This document shows, piece after piece, positions 18,577 to 25,867 of a DNA stretch of 64,000 nucleotides. A program made the position numbers and the translations under genes. Within the stretch, counting starts at the first letter, position 1. Every line of letters begins with the position of its first letter. Source of the stretch: Telmatobacter sp. DSM 110680 (lineage in GTDB: Bacteria; Acidobacteriota; Terriglobia; Terriglobales; Acidobacteriaceae); contig NZ_CP121196.1 in assembly GCF_039994875.1 (NCBI RefSeq), positions 4,650,001 through 4,714,000 of the forward strand. The letters run 5' to 3'. The notes beneath the pieces are model-generated. The model worked only from the letters and a program-made list of their open reading frames with translations. It made no database searches and had not been told where the DNA came from.

Positions 18577-18604
18577 GAGATGTGCCGCAAGCGGCATCTC
18601 TTTT
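18577..18604 (+). terminator. Hairpin with T-tract between two small genes
   Basis: GAGAT-GT-GCCGC (18577-18588) pairs with GCGGC-ATCTC (18591-18600) with a two-base bulge, and TTTT follows from 18601. It could end transcription from the upstream small gene or act as a leader attenuator for the gene at 18617, which starts 13 nt after the T-tract. Confidence 0.5.
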
Positions 18605-18616
18605 CGGGGTAACTCG

Positions 18617-18895
18617 ATGAAGCGTCGGATCTTGATTGCGATCGGTTCCGCACTGCTTATCATGGGTGGCGTCGGGGTGGTGGCTTCACTGGCGTGGCTT
18701 ACAGCAGACAAGATAAACGGCTCCCTTTCGGCCATGCTTGACCCGCACATGGAAACTCTTATCTATGTGTTGCCAACGCTGATGCTTGTGATCGCGATGG
18801 CGGGGGCTGGATTTCTGGCCAGCGCGCTTTCAACTCCGCCGGGTGCGGCGCGCATCCCGCACCACCTGCGTCCGCATACGCATTTTCACGCGTGA
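18617..18895 (+). CDS. Small two-helix membrane protein (B of a pair)
   Basis: The 92-residue protein has an N-terminal helix (about 5-29), a loop of about 20 residues, a second helix (about 47-70) and a His/Pro-rich tail (RIPHHLRPHTHFHA) that might bind metal. The ribosome site is weak (GGGG at 18606-18609). It has the same arrangement and similar first codons as the gene at 18167. The function is unknown. Confidence 0.45.
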   Translation: MKRRILIAIGSALLIMGGVGVVASLAWLTADKINGSLSAMLDPHMETLIYVLPTLMLVIAMAGAGFLASALSTPPGAARIPHHLRPHTHFHA

Positions 18896-19205
18896 CGGGC
18901 GGTTTAGATGCGGCAGGCGGTGTGTGAATCCCTGTCTGCCCGTTAGCGAGCGTCCTGCTTTGCGTTCCCCATCTCTGTTTTCTGCAGCCGGACAATAATC
19001 CAACCGCGGTGCCAGCTTCGAGTTATTCAGGGAACCAGCGCGGTCTGCCTGACAAAAACCAACTTCATCGAACCTCCCTCATTTCAGAAAATTGTGGACG
19101 AGTTTTCTAACAGCGAGCATAGTTTATAGAACCTAATGTTAAATTTACTTGACATAATGTTTGCTATTTTTTACTATTGCTGCAAGTTGATTCGGGAGGA
19201 TCAAG
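18896..19205 (+). other. Intergenic stretch with promoter at its end
   Basis: No credible gene is seen. The last 80 bases are markedly AT-rich and hold the promoter and direct repeats listed separately; the first 200 bases show nothing recognisable. Confidence 0.6.
19149..19177 (+). promoter_or_regulatory. Sigma70-type promoter with possible operator
   Basis: TTGACA (19149-19154) and TACTAT (19172-19177) are separated by exactly 17 nt, the best promoter match in the window. TAATGTT occurs at 19135-19141 and again at 19156-19162, 21 bp apart (two helical turns), flanking the -35 box; TAAATTTA between them is palindromic. This is a plausible operator for the downstream XRE regulator. Confidence 0.7.
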
Positions 19206-19631
19206 ATGCCGTATCGAGAAAAGACAGCCTGGTTGTCGCTCTTCGCGATGATCGTCACGTTTGGCCCATACTTTGTCTATGTCGCGATGGACTCGCACCC
19301 GCCCAGGCCGTTGCCTGATCTCCACGAACTGAGCTACTACGCGGCGATCACCATCGCGGAGCTGATCATTTTGGGCGTCGGACACCTTGTGTTCCGGCTC
19401 AAGTCGCCTGACGAAGCGCGCACCCCGCTCGACGAAAGGGATGAAGCTATCAAGCGCCGCTCGCTCAGTTCCGCATATTACGTTCTGATCTTCGGCATGA
19501 TCCAGGTGGGATGCATCATGCCCTTTATGTCCAAGGGGTGGACGCTTGTTCACGCTTCGATCTTCATGATCGTTGTCGCGGAAATTACCCGCTTAAGCGT
19601 TACCGTAATCAGCTATCGCAGGCAGGCGTGA
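19206..19631 (+). CDS. Membrane protein paired with an XRE regulator
   Basis: The 141-residue protein has four likely membrane helices (about 8-28, 42-62, 85-105 and 111-131) and a soluble loop with RTPLDERDEAIKRRS, a motif typical of DUF2178-like membrane proteins that sit beside a small helix-turn-helix gene. GGGAGGA (19194-19200) lies 5 nt before the ATG. The stop overlaps the next start by one base (TGATG). The exact function of such pairs is not established. Confidence 0.75.
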   Translation: MPYREKTAWLSLFAMIVTFGPYFVYVAMDSHPPRPLPDLHELSYYAAITIAELIILGVGHLVFRLKSPDEARTPLDERDEAIKRRSLSSAYYVLIFGMIQVGCIMPFMSKGWTLVHASIFMIVVAEITRLSVTVISYRRQA

Positions 19632-19852
19632 TGGAAGGGAAAATCTCCAACCGAATTCGCGTACTGCGTTTCCACAACGGCGAAATGTCGCAAGCCGATC
19701 TTGGTCAACGCATTGGTGTAACCAGGCAGACAATCGCCGCAATCGAAGCTGGAAAATACTCGCCGTCTCTGGAGGCCGCGTTCCGGATAGCCAATGTTTT
19801 TAAAGTTCCCCTTGGAGAAGTATTCCAATGGGACGAGAACGCTGCCGGGTAA
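19631..19852 (+). CDS. XRE-family transcriptional regulator (minimal HTH)
   Basis: The 73-residue protein is essentially one helix-turn-helix domain: NRIRVLR, then MSQADLGQRIGVTRQTIAAIEAGKYSPS, then a VFKVPLGEVFQW end, typical of the YozG/Cro-C1 small regulator class. It is translationally coupled to the membrane protein before it. It may autoregulate the cassette through the direct repeats at the 19149 promoter; this is an inference from position. Confidence 0.85.
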   Translation: MEGKISNRIRVLRFHNGEMSQADLGQRIGVTRQTIAAIEAGKYSPSLEAAFRIANVFKVPLGEVFQWDENAAG

Positions 19853-19928
19853 TTGCTGAATCCTGTTCAAGGTCGGGCTACCACCTCGCCATCGTGTGAA
19901 GCGGCTCGAAGGCGTGCATCCGGTCGCT

Positions 19929-21050
19929 CTATTCGTCCGGATCGGATGCGCTTGACATCTCTCCGATGATGAATTTTGCCCTGCTTAGCAACTCGTCGTA
20001 AGTCACTATCTCGGTGTTCTTAAGCTGCCCCCTGAAGATCTCAAAGCAATTCCGCTTCACCAACGAATCGAGTTCGCTGGTGCATCCAAAGATGAGTAGC
20101 GAGCGTGGATGGACTGTGTGAATATGCTCGGGCTCAAGCCGCTCCCTATTCCCTTCCGTCTGACTTCCTTCGATTTCCCAGGTGCGAGCGTTCACTTGGA
20201 CTTGAGACAGCGCATTCGCGAACTCGACATCGAATCCGGGAACGCCGTTTCGATACTTTTGTCCTCTTAGATTCGCTTGAAATATTGGAGAGTTAGGCCG
20301 CTTGATTTCAACGAGTACGACGAATTTTTCATGGCCCACAGTGTGATGGAGGTAGTCGCCTTTTTGGCCACCCCGACCAGTGAGATCTTTTCCACCATAT
20401 AGCGGTTGTCCCTGAATCTGATTTAAGAACTGGTAACGGAGTCCGAGCCCAAAAATCCATCTATTGTCATCAAAGAATTCTCCCCACCTAGATTCATCCC
20501 AATTCATCGTGCGCATTGCTTCTTCGAATTCTCTGACAGAAGCGGTGCGCCGCCGCAGAATCTGGCCGTCGGCGAATCTTTCCGCCTCCTCCGGTTTCAG
20601 AGCAGCCAACTGAGCCCAAAAATCACCACCGTAGCCCTTATTGATCAAGCTCTCGATAGTGGGCTTCAGATCTTCATCGTTGATTTCAATCACACTTTTT
20701 TGCGGTGCAACGCTGACCTTCTCAGAACGTTCTTTGAGTGAGGGAAGGTCGGCCATCTTAAGCAAGATACCAATGCCGTTAAGAAATTTATTCATCGCGT
20801 CGGTATCTAACTCGAAGCTGATCGCTTGCCCAGCCTGCACTCCTCGAAGCGAAAGGCCATCTCCATCTTCCCAGCCCACAGACCCCTTCTTTTGGTAGAC
20901 AAATTTGCCGCGTAGGTGCACGTTTCCCTGGGAATCCTTTGAAAAAGAGGGCAAGAAGAGCCGACGAGTCCTCGTTGTGGTCTCAAGCTTGATCGGATTG
21001 TCGCATCCAATGAAGCTGTCTGTTATGGGATAGGTGCGAATTTCCGTCAT
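19929..21050 (-). CDS. Shedu anti-phage protein SduA (DUF4263 nuclease)
   Basis: Shedu is a single-gene defence system whose DUF4263 domain is a PD-(D/E)xK nuclease. In this 373-residue protein the C-terminal half has WGEFFDDNRWIFG (about 189-201), an Asp in GDYLHH (about 232), LVEIKRP with the E-x-K pair (about 248/250), a Gln in ALSQVQ (about 283) and a final PRSLLIFGC ... EIVTYDELLSRAK segment. The N-terminal about 170 residues are a variable sensor-type region. The ATG at 21050 has GGAAGGTGG upstream; the longer frame to 21092 lacks a site. Its base composition is more AT-rich than the neighbouring glycolytic genes. It stands alone between two plus-strand genes. Confidence 0.85.
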   Translation of the reverse strand: MTEIRTYPITDSFIGCDNPIKLETTTRTRRLFLPSFSKDSQGNVHLRGKFVYQKKGSVGWEDGDGLSLRGVQAGQAISFELDTDAMNKFLNGIGILLKMADLPSLKERSEKVSVAPQKSVIEINDEDLKPTIESLINKGYGGDFWAQLAALKPEEAERFADGQILRRRTASVREFEEAMRTMNWDESRWGEFFDDNRWIFGLGLRYQFLNQIQGQPLYGGKDLTGRGGQKGDYLHHTVGHEKFVVLVEIKRPNSPIFQANLRGQKYRNGVPGFDVEFANALSQVQVNARTWEIEGSQTEGNRERLEPEHIHTVHPRSLLIFGCTSELDSLVKRNCFEIFRGQLKNTEIVTYDELLSRAKFIIGEMSSASDPDE

Positions 21051-21149
21051 TCTTGCCACCTTCCAAATTGGAGCGATGATCATCCCGTCCACAGCTAGCG
21101 GATCATCCTATGCCAACAATCATCTACAGCACGCAGAATATCCCATCGA

Positions 21150-21830
21150 ATGCGACAATTAAACTCAAATGCAGCGCAGCTTATCGCTCTCTGTGGGGGA
21201 AAAGTGCCTTATTACACGCGAGTCCTTTCCAAAGATGCGGAGTTCCCTGCCTTCGACGAACTCGCGGAGTTCATTCGGAGCGGCCATCCTGACTACAAGC
21301 TGACGGTTGAAGAAGGCACGGAAGAAGAGTGGGAATCTCTGCTGCTGTCCAGCAACGACGAGGTCGAAGTTGCCGTGCTCGAACGCAATCCTGTGTCGGA
21401 TGGTTCGGTAGGACAGGACGAGGTCGCCGAGTTCATTGAAGAGACCGCGGAATGCAAGCCCGAGACCGGAGTTGCGTGGCTGCATGAGTTTCTGTCGGAG
21501 GTGAAGACCGTGTACGCCTTCCAGCATCTGCAGGGGTCAGAAACCGAAGACGGCGGGAACGCGCTTCATGCGCTGCGTTCGCACCTGTGGGAGCGGGGAG
21601 ATGCGATCCTGCAGGCCGACAACGAAGGATTCACCAACGAAGAGGGCTTTCATATCGTCTGGCAATTCTCTGATTCGGTTTCAGGCCCATGGAATATGGG
21701 CGTGCTGCAGGACGGCACCTGGCACCACTTCAAGATGGATCTCGGCGACCCGGACCATCGCGAAGCTTTCCTGAACGGAGATATGCCTGGGGATTTGTCC
21801 GCGATTCGGCAGTCGGAGCCGTCACGATAA
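21150..21830 (+). CDS. Hypothetical acidic protein
   Basis: The 226-residue product is rich in Glu/Asp, has no signal peptide or membrane helix and matches no family I recognise. The middle (about 80-140) is a likely helical region (GQDEVAEFIEETAE, GVAWLHEFLSEVKTVYAFQ). The C-terminal third (EEGFHIVWQFSD ... GTWHHFKMDLGDP) looks like a beta-rich fold. The ribosome site is poor. It lies divergently beside the Shedu gene, with overlap-free spacing of 99 nt, and upstream of tpiA. Confidence 0.65.
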   Translation: MRQLNSNAAQLIALCGGKVPYYTRVLSKDAEFPAFDELAEFIRSGHPDYKLTVEEGTEEEWESLLLSSNDEVEVAVLERNPVSDGSVGQDEVAEFIEETAECKPETGVAWLHEFLSEVKTVYAFQHLQGSETEDGGNALHALRSHLWERGDAILQADNEGFTNEEGFHIVWQFSDSVSGPWNMGVLQDGTWHHFKMDLGDPDHREAFLNGDMPGDLSAIRQSEPSR

Positions 21831-21933
21831 CGGCTAAATTCTGCGGCGACTTTTGTGTCCTTATCGCAATGTGCGTGCCGTCACCCGGCGAGACGAATCC
21901 ATACCCTAAAATTGAGTTGAGGAAACCTGCATA

Positions 21934-22686
21934 ATGGCCCGTAAGAAACTGATTGCTGCCAATTGGAAGATGTACAAGACGCCGGCTGAAGCCAAGGCGT
22001 TTGTCGATGCATTTTTGCCGCTCGTCGCTGGACACACGCGCGATGAAATCGCCCTTTTCCCGTCGCCGGTTCTGCTGCCCACGGTGATTGCAGCCGCCAA
22101 GGACTCCAACGTTGCGGTCGGCTGCCAGAATATCCACTTTGCCGAAGAAGGCGCTTACACTGGCGAGACTTCCGTCGGCCAGTTGATCGCGGTGGGTGGA
22201 ACGCATACGCTGATCGGACACTCCGAACGGAGGCAGTATTTTGCGGAGACCGACGAGATCGTGAACAAGAAGCTGCATACGGCGCTCAAGCACGGCATCG
22301 TACCCATCGTCTGCGTAGGAGAAGTCCTGGCGGAGCGCGAAGCCGGCAAAACTGAATCCGTGCTCAAGACGCAAGTCACAGGCGCGTTCGCAAACATCAC
22401 CGCCGAAGCTGCTGCTCCAATCGTGATCGCATACGAGCCGGTGTGGGCAATCGGTACCGGCAAGACCGCAACGCCGGAGATGGCTGTCGAAGCGCATAAG
22501 ATCATTCGCGCTGAAGTTACCAAGCTGTTGGGCGCCGATGTGGCTGCGAAGATGCGGATCCTCTACGGCGGCAGCGTGAAGCCCGACAATGCAACGGCTC
22601 TCTGCGGTCAGGAAGAGATTGACGGCGCACTGGTTGGCGGCGCCAGCCTCAAGCCTGACTCGTTCACAGCAATCGTGAAGTACTAA
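21934..22686 (+). CDS. tpiA: Triosephosphate isomerase
   Basis: TpiA interconverts dihydroxyacetone phosphate and glyceraldehyde 3-phosphate. The 250-residue product has N-terminal AANWKMYKT (Asn/Lys of the active site), the catalytic His in LIGHSERRQYF, the catalytic Glu in AYEPVWAIGTGKTATPEMA (with loop 6) and the C-terminal phosphate loops LYGGSVKPDN and GALVGGASL. GAGGAAA lies 10 nt before the ATG. It completes the gapA-ridA-pgk set but is separated from it by the accessory segment. Confidence 0.97.
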   Translation: MARKKLIAANWKMYKTPAEAKAFVDAFLPLVAGHTRDEIALFPSPVLLPTVIAAAKDSNVAVGCQNIHFAEEGAYTGETSVGQLIAVGGTHTLIGHSERRQYFAETDEIVNKKLHTALKHGIVPIVCVGEVLAEREAGKTESVLKTQVTGAFANITAEAAAPIVIAYEPVWAIGTGKTATPEMAVEAHKIIRAEVTKLLGADVAAKMRILYGGSVKPDNATALCGQEEIDGALVGGASLKPDSFTAIVKY

Positions 22687-22724
22687 TCACGGGAGCTTCA
22701 CTCTCCTACTCACAATGCTCGGTG

Positions 22725-22750
22725 CCCGGGTCTCGTTCCTGAGATCCGGG
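22725..22750 (+). repeat. Hairpin after tpiA related to the post-pgk hairpin
   Basis: CCCGGGTCTC (22725-22734) pairs with GAGATCCGGG (22741-22750) with one G:T pair, around a 6-nt loop. Like the element after pgk, it is preceded by a G-T/C-rich GC(A/G)CC context and shares GGTCTC/GAGA arms. No T-tract follows. Confidence 0.65.
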
Positions 22751-22799
22751 ATGCCAGACATCGACTCCCGTGAACAAAATCGAGGCGAGGTTCGTACTC

Positions 22800-23996
22800 A
22801 TGACCATGCCTGGAAGCACGGATGCTTTACTCGTCCACGACGCCGAGCCGGCAATCGCCGTCACTCGCGTAGCCCCGCAGCGCGACCTCTATATCGATCG
22901 CTTGCGCAGCGTGTTGACCGCACTAGTTATCTTTCATCACACTGCGATTACATACGGTGCCATCGGCGGGTGGTTTTACAACGAACTTCATCCATCTGGA
23001 TCGGCCTCCAGCCTTCTCCTCACCCTCTTCTGCGCCACCCAACAGGCTTACTTCATGGGCTTCTTCTTTTTGCTCGCGGGTTATTTCACTCCTGCATCCC
23101 TCGAGCGCAAAGGGTATGCTCGCTTTCTCGGCGACCGTTTTCTACGACTTGGCGTGCCGCTCGTGGCCTTCGGTCTTTTTCTCGGCCCTGTGACCGACGC
23201 GATGGTCAATGCAGCCAAAGGTCATGGCTTCTGGTCCACTTTCGTCTGGCTTTGGAACAACAAAGTATTCGGAAACGGCCCTCTGTGGTTTGCCCAGGCG
23301 CTCCTGATCTTCACCCTTGGGTATTGCCTCTGGCGCGTGGTTTTGGGTTCACCTCTCGGCGCTTCTGCACGCACTCCATCGCCGCTTCCTGCATTTCGCT
23401 GGTGGCTTCTTTGCGCTGTGGGCGTTGGCGCAGGCGCGCTCGCCATCCGTCAATTTGTGCCTTCAGGTGTAAACGTCATTGGTCTGCAGCTCGGCTACTT
23501 TTCCAGTTACACCTTCCTCTTTGCACTCGGGATTGCAGCATGGCGCAATGATTGGCTGCGACAGCTTGCTTGGAATAATGTGCGCCCGTGGATCATTGCA
23601 TTAGTGCTGGCGTGGCCGTGCCTCCCCATCGGCCTCGCCGTTGCGGACTCAATTTATGGACCAGGCAAATCCAACTTTGGCGGCGGCTTCACATGGCCCG
23701 CAGTCCTTTACGCACTTTGGGAACCCTTCGTTGCATGGGGCTTGATCGCCGCATGGTTACTGGTCGCGCGCGCATTCATGAACAAGCCATCGCAGTTCTG
23801 GTCGTGGCTTAATCGCCGCGCATACGCGGTTTACATAATTCATCCTGTAATTCTGGTTGGCATCAGCCTTCTGCTGCATCCGTGGATTGCACCCGCACTG
23901 CTCAAGTTCGCTGTCACTGGTACGCTATCGTGCATTACAGCGTGGATCGTTGCCGATCCACTTGTGCGCATTCCCGGTGTGCGACGCATTGTCTAG
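22800..23996 (+). CDS. Acyltransferase family 3 membrane protein
   Basis: The 398-residue protein has about ten membrane helices and begins with the family 3 pattern: YIDRLRSVLTALVIFHHT with the helix-1 histidines, then FFFLLAGYFTPASLERKGYARFLGDRFLRLGVPL. Family members O-acylate cell-surface glycans or are MdoC/OafA-like; the acceptor is unknown. The ATG at 22800 has GAGGCGAGG (22782-22790) at 9-nt spacing; an in-frame GTG at 22770 is less likely. No glycan gene is adjacent. Confidence 0.85.
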   Translation: MTMPGSTDALLVHDAEPAIAVTRVAPQRDLYIDRLRSVLTALVIFHHTAITYGAIGGWFYNELHPSGSASSLLLTLFCATQQAYFMGFFFLLAGYFTPASLERKGYARFLGDRFLRLGVPLVAFGLFLGPVTDAMVNAAKGHGFWSTFVWLWNNKVFGNGPLWFAQALLIFTLGYCLWRVVLGSPLGASARTPSPLPAFRWWLLCAVGVGAGALAIRQFVPSGVNVIGLQLGYFSSYTFLFALGIAAWRNDWLRQLAWNNVRPWIIALVLAWPCLPIGLAVADSIYGPGKSNFGGGFTWPAVLYALWEPFVAWGLIAAWLLVARAFMNKPSQFWSWLNRRAYAVYIIHPVILVGISLLLHPWIAPALLKFAVTGTLSCITAWIVADPLVRIPGVRRIV

Positions 23997-24083
23997 CTCA
24001 TCAATTGCGCGGGTCTGCTCAGCTCACGTGCACAGACAACTTGCCTCAACGGAGGTGCCATCTGACCCCGGAGGAGGATAGTT

Positions 24084-24386
24084 ATGGCAACCAGGAAGGC
24101 AACCAAAAAGAAATCCACCGCACGCAGCAGTAGCGCAAAAAAGAGCACGCGCAGTTCCGCGACAAAGAAATCCAGTTCTAGAAAATCAGTCGCGAAGAAA
24201 TCATCCAGCCGTAAATATTCACCATCTGCTGGGAAGAACGTTGAAACCGAAATGCGTGAGATGAAGAAGGGAAAGCTGAAATCGGGACGCAGCGGCAAGA
24301 AGGTTACGAATCCGAAACAGGCCATTGCGATTGGGCTGTCGGAAGCGCGCAAGCAGGGAAAGAAAGTCCCGGCGAAGAAGTCGTAA
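24084..24386 (+). CDS. Lys/Ser-rich histone-H1-like protein (DUF6496-type C-terminus)
   Basis: The 100-residue protein is extremely basic. Residues 1-45 are Lys/Ser/Arg/Thr repeats (KKS, SSRK) like bacterial H1 homologues. The C-terminal half (VETEMREMKKGKLKSG ... NPKQAIAIGLSEARKQGK) matches the small DUF6496-type module. DNA or RNA binding is likely from composition only. GGAGGA lies about 8 nt before the ATG. It stands alone and is convergent with the Rieske gene. Confidence 0.8.
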   Translation: MATRKATKKKSTARSSSAKKSTRSSATKKSSSRKSVAKKSSSRKYSPSAGKNVETEMREMKKGKLKSGRSGKKVTNPKQAIAIGLSEARKQGKKVPAKKS

Positions 24387-24447
24387 ACCGGCTGCACGCG
24401 TCGGCATCAACAGATGATGCGCATCTTTCTTTTGAATCTCTTTGGCG

Positions 24448-24490
24448 AATGCGGCCGGAACTGCGCAACGATCTCCAGGACGGCCGCATT
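24448..24490 (+). terminator. Perfect 10-bp stem between convergent genes
   Basis: AATGCGGCCG (24448-24457) and CGGCCGCATT (24481-24490) are exactly complementary, with a 23-nt loop. A short T-run (TTTT, 24489-24492) follows on the plus strand. It is placed where a bidirectional terminator is expected. Confidence 0.5.
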
Positions 24491-24514
24491 TTCACAAGCT
24501 GACGGCAAAGACAA

Positions 24515-24823
24515 CTACAGTTTTCCGCGTAGTTCGCCGTCTTCGACCGTGGCCTCGATCACCACAGCATTCACATCCGGATCTTCGTCGTTCGCGCCGG
24601 TGTGCACATCGAAGGCATATGCATGCCAGGGGCAAACCACCTTGCCGCCTTCGATCGATCCCTCGCCTAGCGGACCACCTTCGTGCGGACAGGTTCCATC
24701 GAGCACGCTAATCTTTCCGTCGACGTTGGCCACGCAGAGCGCCCGGCCCGCGACTGTGACTTCCCGCACCGTGCCTGCCGCAGGTAACTCTCCCTGAGAA
24801 CAAATCCGCACAAAGTCTGACAT
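24515..24823 (-). CDS. Rieske [2Fe-2S] ferredoxin-like protein
   Basis: The 102-residue protein has the Rieske ligands: Cys-x-His in TCPHEGGPLGEG and Cys-x2-His in VVCPWHAYAFD, as in the small NirD/ferredoxin components of dioxygenases. There is no leader peptide, so it is cytoplasmic. The ATG at 24823 has GGGAGA upstream; the frame continues to 25024 but has no site there. No oxygenase partner is nearby, so its redox partner is unknown. Confidence 0.9.
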   Translation of the reverse strand: MSDFVRICSQGELPAAGTVREVTVAGRALCVANVDGKISVLDGTCPHEGGPLGEGSIEGGKVVCPWHAYAFDVHTGANDEDPDVNAVVIEATVEDGELRGKL

Positions 24824-24915
24824 TGCCGTTCTCCCATTTCCTGACACGCGCTTGGCCTTGAACACGGGGCGCCCAATTAGCATAATCCTGTGCCTCCACT
24901 CGCAGGCAAGCAAAG

Positions 24916-25866
24916 ATGAGCAACGCAAAGACTCCCAAACAAGGTCGAGCGCCGGTGTCTTCGCGCACTTCAGCGAAGCGTCCATCGGGCAGCCAAGGTC
25001 CCTCCCCGCCAACTGTCTCTGCAAAATGGCTGCTCACTACCGGAGCATTGTGCCTTGCGGGCGCGCTGATCTGCGCATGGTCCACGCTCTGCATTCTCTT
25101 CTGGCAGGGTAGCTGGCAATTGCTTTACCACCCGTCCTCGGCGATCACCAGCACACCGGCCAGCGCGAATCTTCCGTTTGAGTCCGTCGGTTTCGCCACC
25201 GATGCAGCGGGCGAACCGCAACTTCGAGGCTGGTGGATTCCCGCTCCGCAGGCGAAGCACACCGCTGTTTATCTCCATGGCGCTGACGGTAATCTCGGTG
25301 ACTCGGTCAATGCCCTTGCGCGGCTGCACGATGCGGGGCTGAACGTCTTCGCCTTCGACTATCGCGGATATGGGCAAAGCCACTTCGCGCATCCCAGCGA
25401 AGCTCGATGGCGCGAAGACGCAGAAGCGGCACTCGGTTATCTCACGGGGACGCGGCACATTCCCGCTAATGCAATTGTGCTTGTCGGCAGAGATCTGGGC
25501 GCGAATCTTGCCCTGGAAGTTGCCGGGGCCCATGCAGACCTCGCCGGTGTAGTCCTCGAGCAGCCGATTGAATCACCCACGACGGTTATTTTCAATGATC
25601 CACGCGCACATCTGGTACCGGCACATCTGCTGGCAAACGATCGCTGGCAGACGACCGCCGCGGCGGGCAATTTACTGATTCCTTCTTTGTGGTTCTATTG
25701 GACACCCGAGCGAAACGCGGATTTGGAGCGTGACAAGCCAGAAGCTTACGAGAGGGCGCCTGCGCGCAAGGTGCTCGTCTGGTTAACCAATTCTTCGGAT
25801 GAGCGACAGCAGTTTGAATCTGCTTTGACGGGCTGGCTCGACCAGCTCAAGACCGCCACGCGTTGA
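24916..25866 (+). CDS. Membrane-anchored alpha/beta hydrolase fold protein, catalytic residues lost
   Basis: The 316-residue protein has a basic N-terminus, one membrane helix (about 40-62) and an alpha/beta hydrolase domain: YLHGADGNLGDS oxyanion region and FDYRGYGQS. The nucleophile elbow, normally G-x-S-x-G, reads GRDLG (codon GAT for Asp). The C-terminal stretch where the catalytic His is expected (LTNSSDERQQFE) has none. It is similar in layout to BEM46/YtxM-type proteins but is either an Asp-nucleophile variant or a pseudoenzyme. Its stop lies one base from the convergent rapZ stop. Confidence 0.8.
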   Translation: MSNAKTPKQGRAPVSSRTSAKRPSGSQGPSPPTVSAKWLLTTGALCLAGALICAWSTLCILFWQGSWQLLYHPSSAITSTPASANLPFESVGFATDAAGEPQLRGWWIPAPQAKHTAVYLHGADGNLGDSVNALARLHDAGLNVFAFDYRGYGQSHFAHPSEARWREDAEAALGYLTGTRHIPANAIVLVGRDLGANLALEVAGAHADLAGVVLEQPIESPTTVIFNDPRAHLVPAHLLANDRWQTTAAAGNLLIPSLWFYWTPERNADLERDKPEAYERAPARKVLVWLTNSSDERQQFESALTGWLDQLKTATR

Positions 25867-25867
25867 A

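Noticed and set aside
22715-23551. Overlapping open frame within the acyltransferase gene
   Set aside because: Its sequence is Arg/Ser-rich with no pattern, whereas the other frame has all family 3 motifs.
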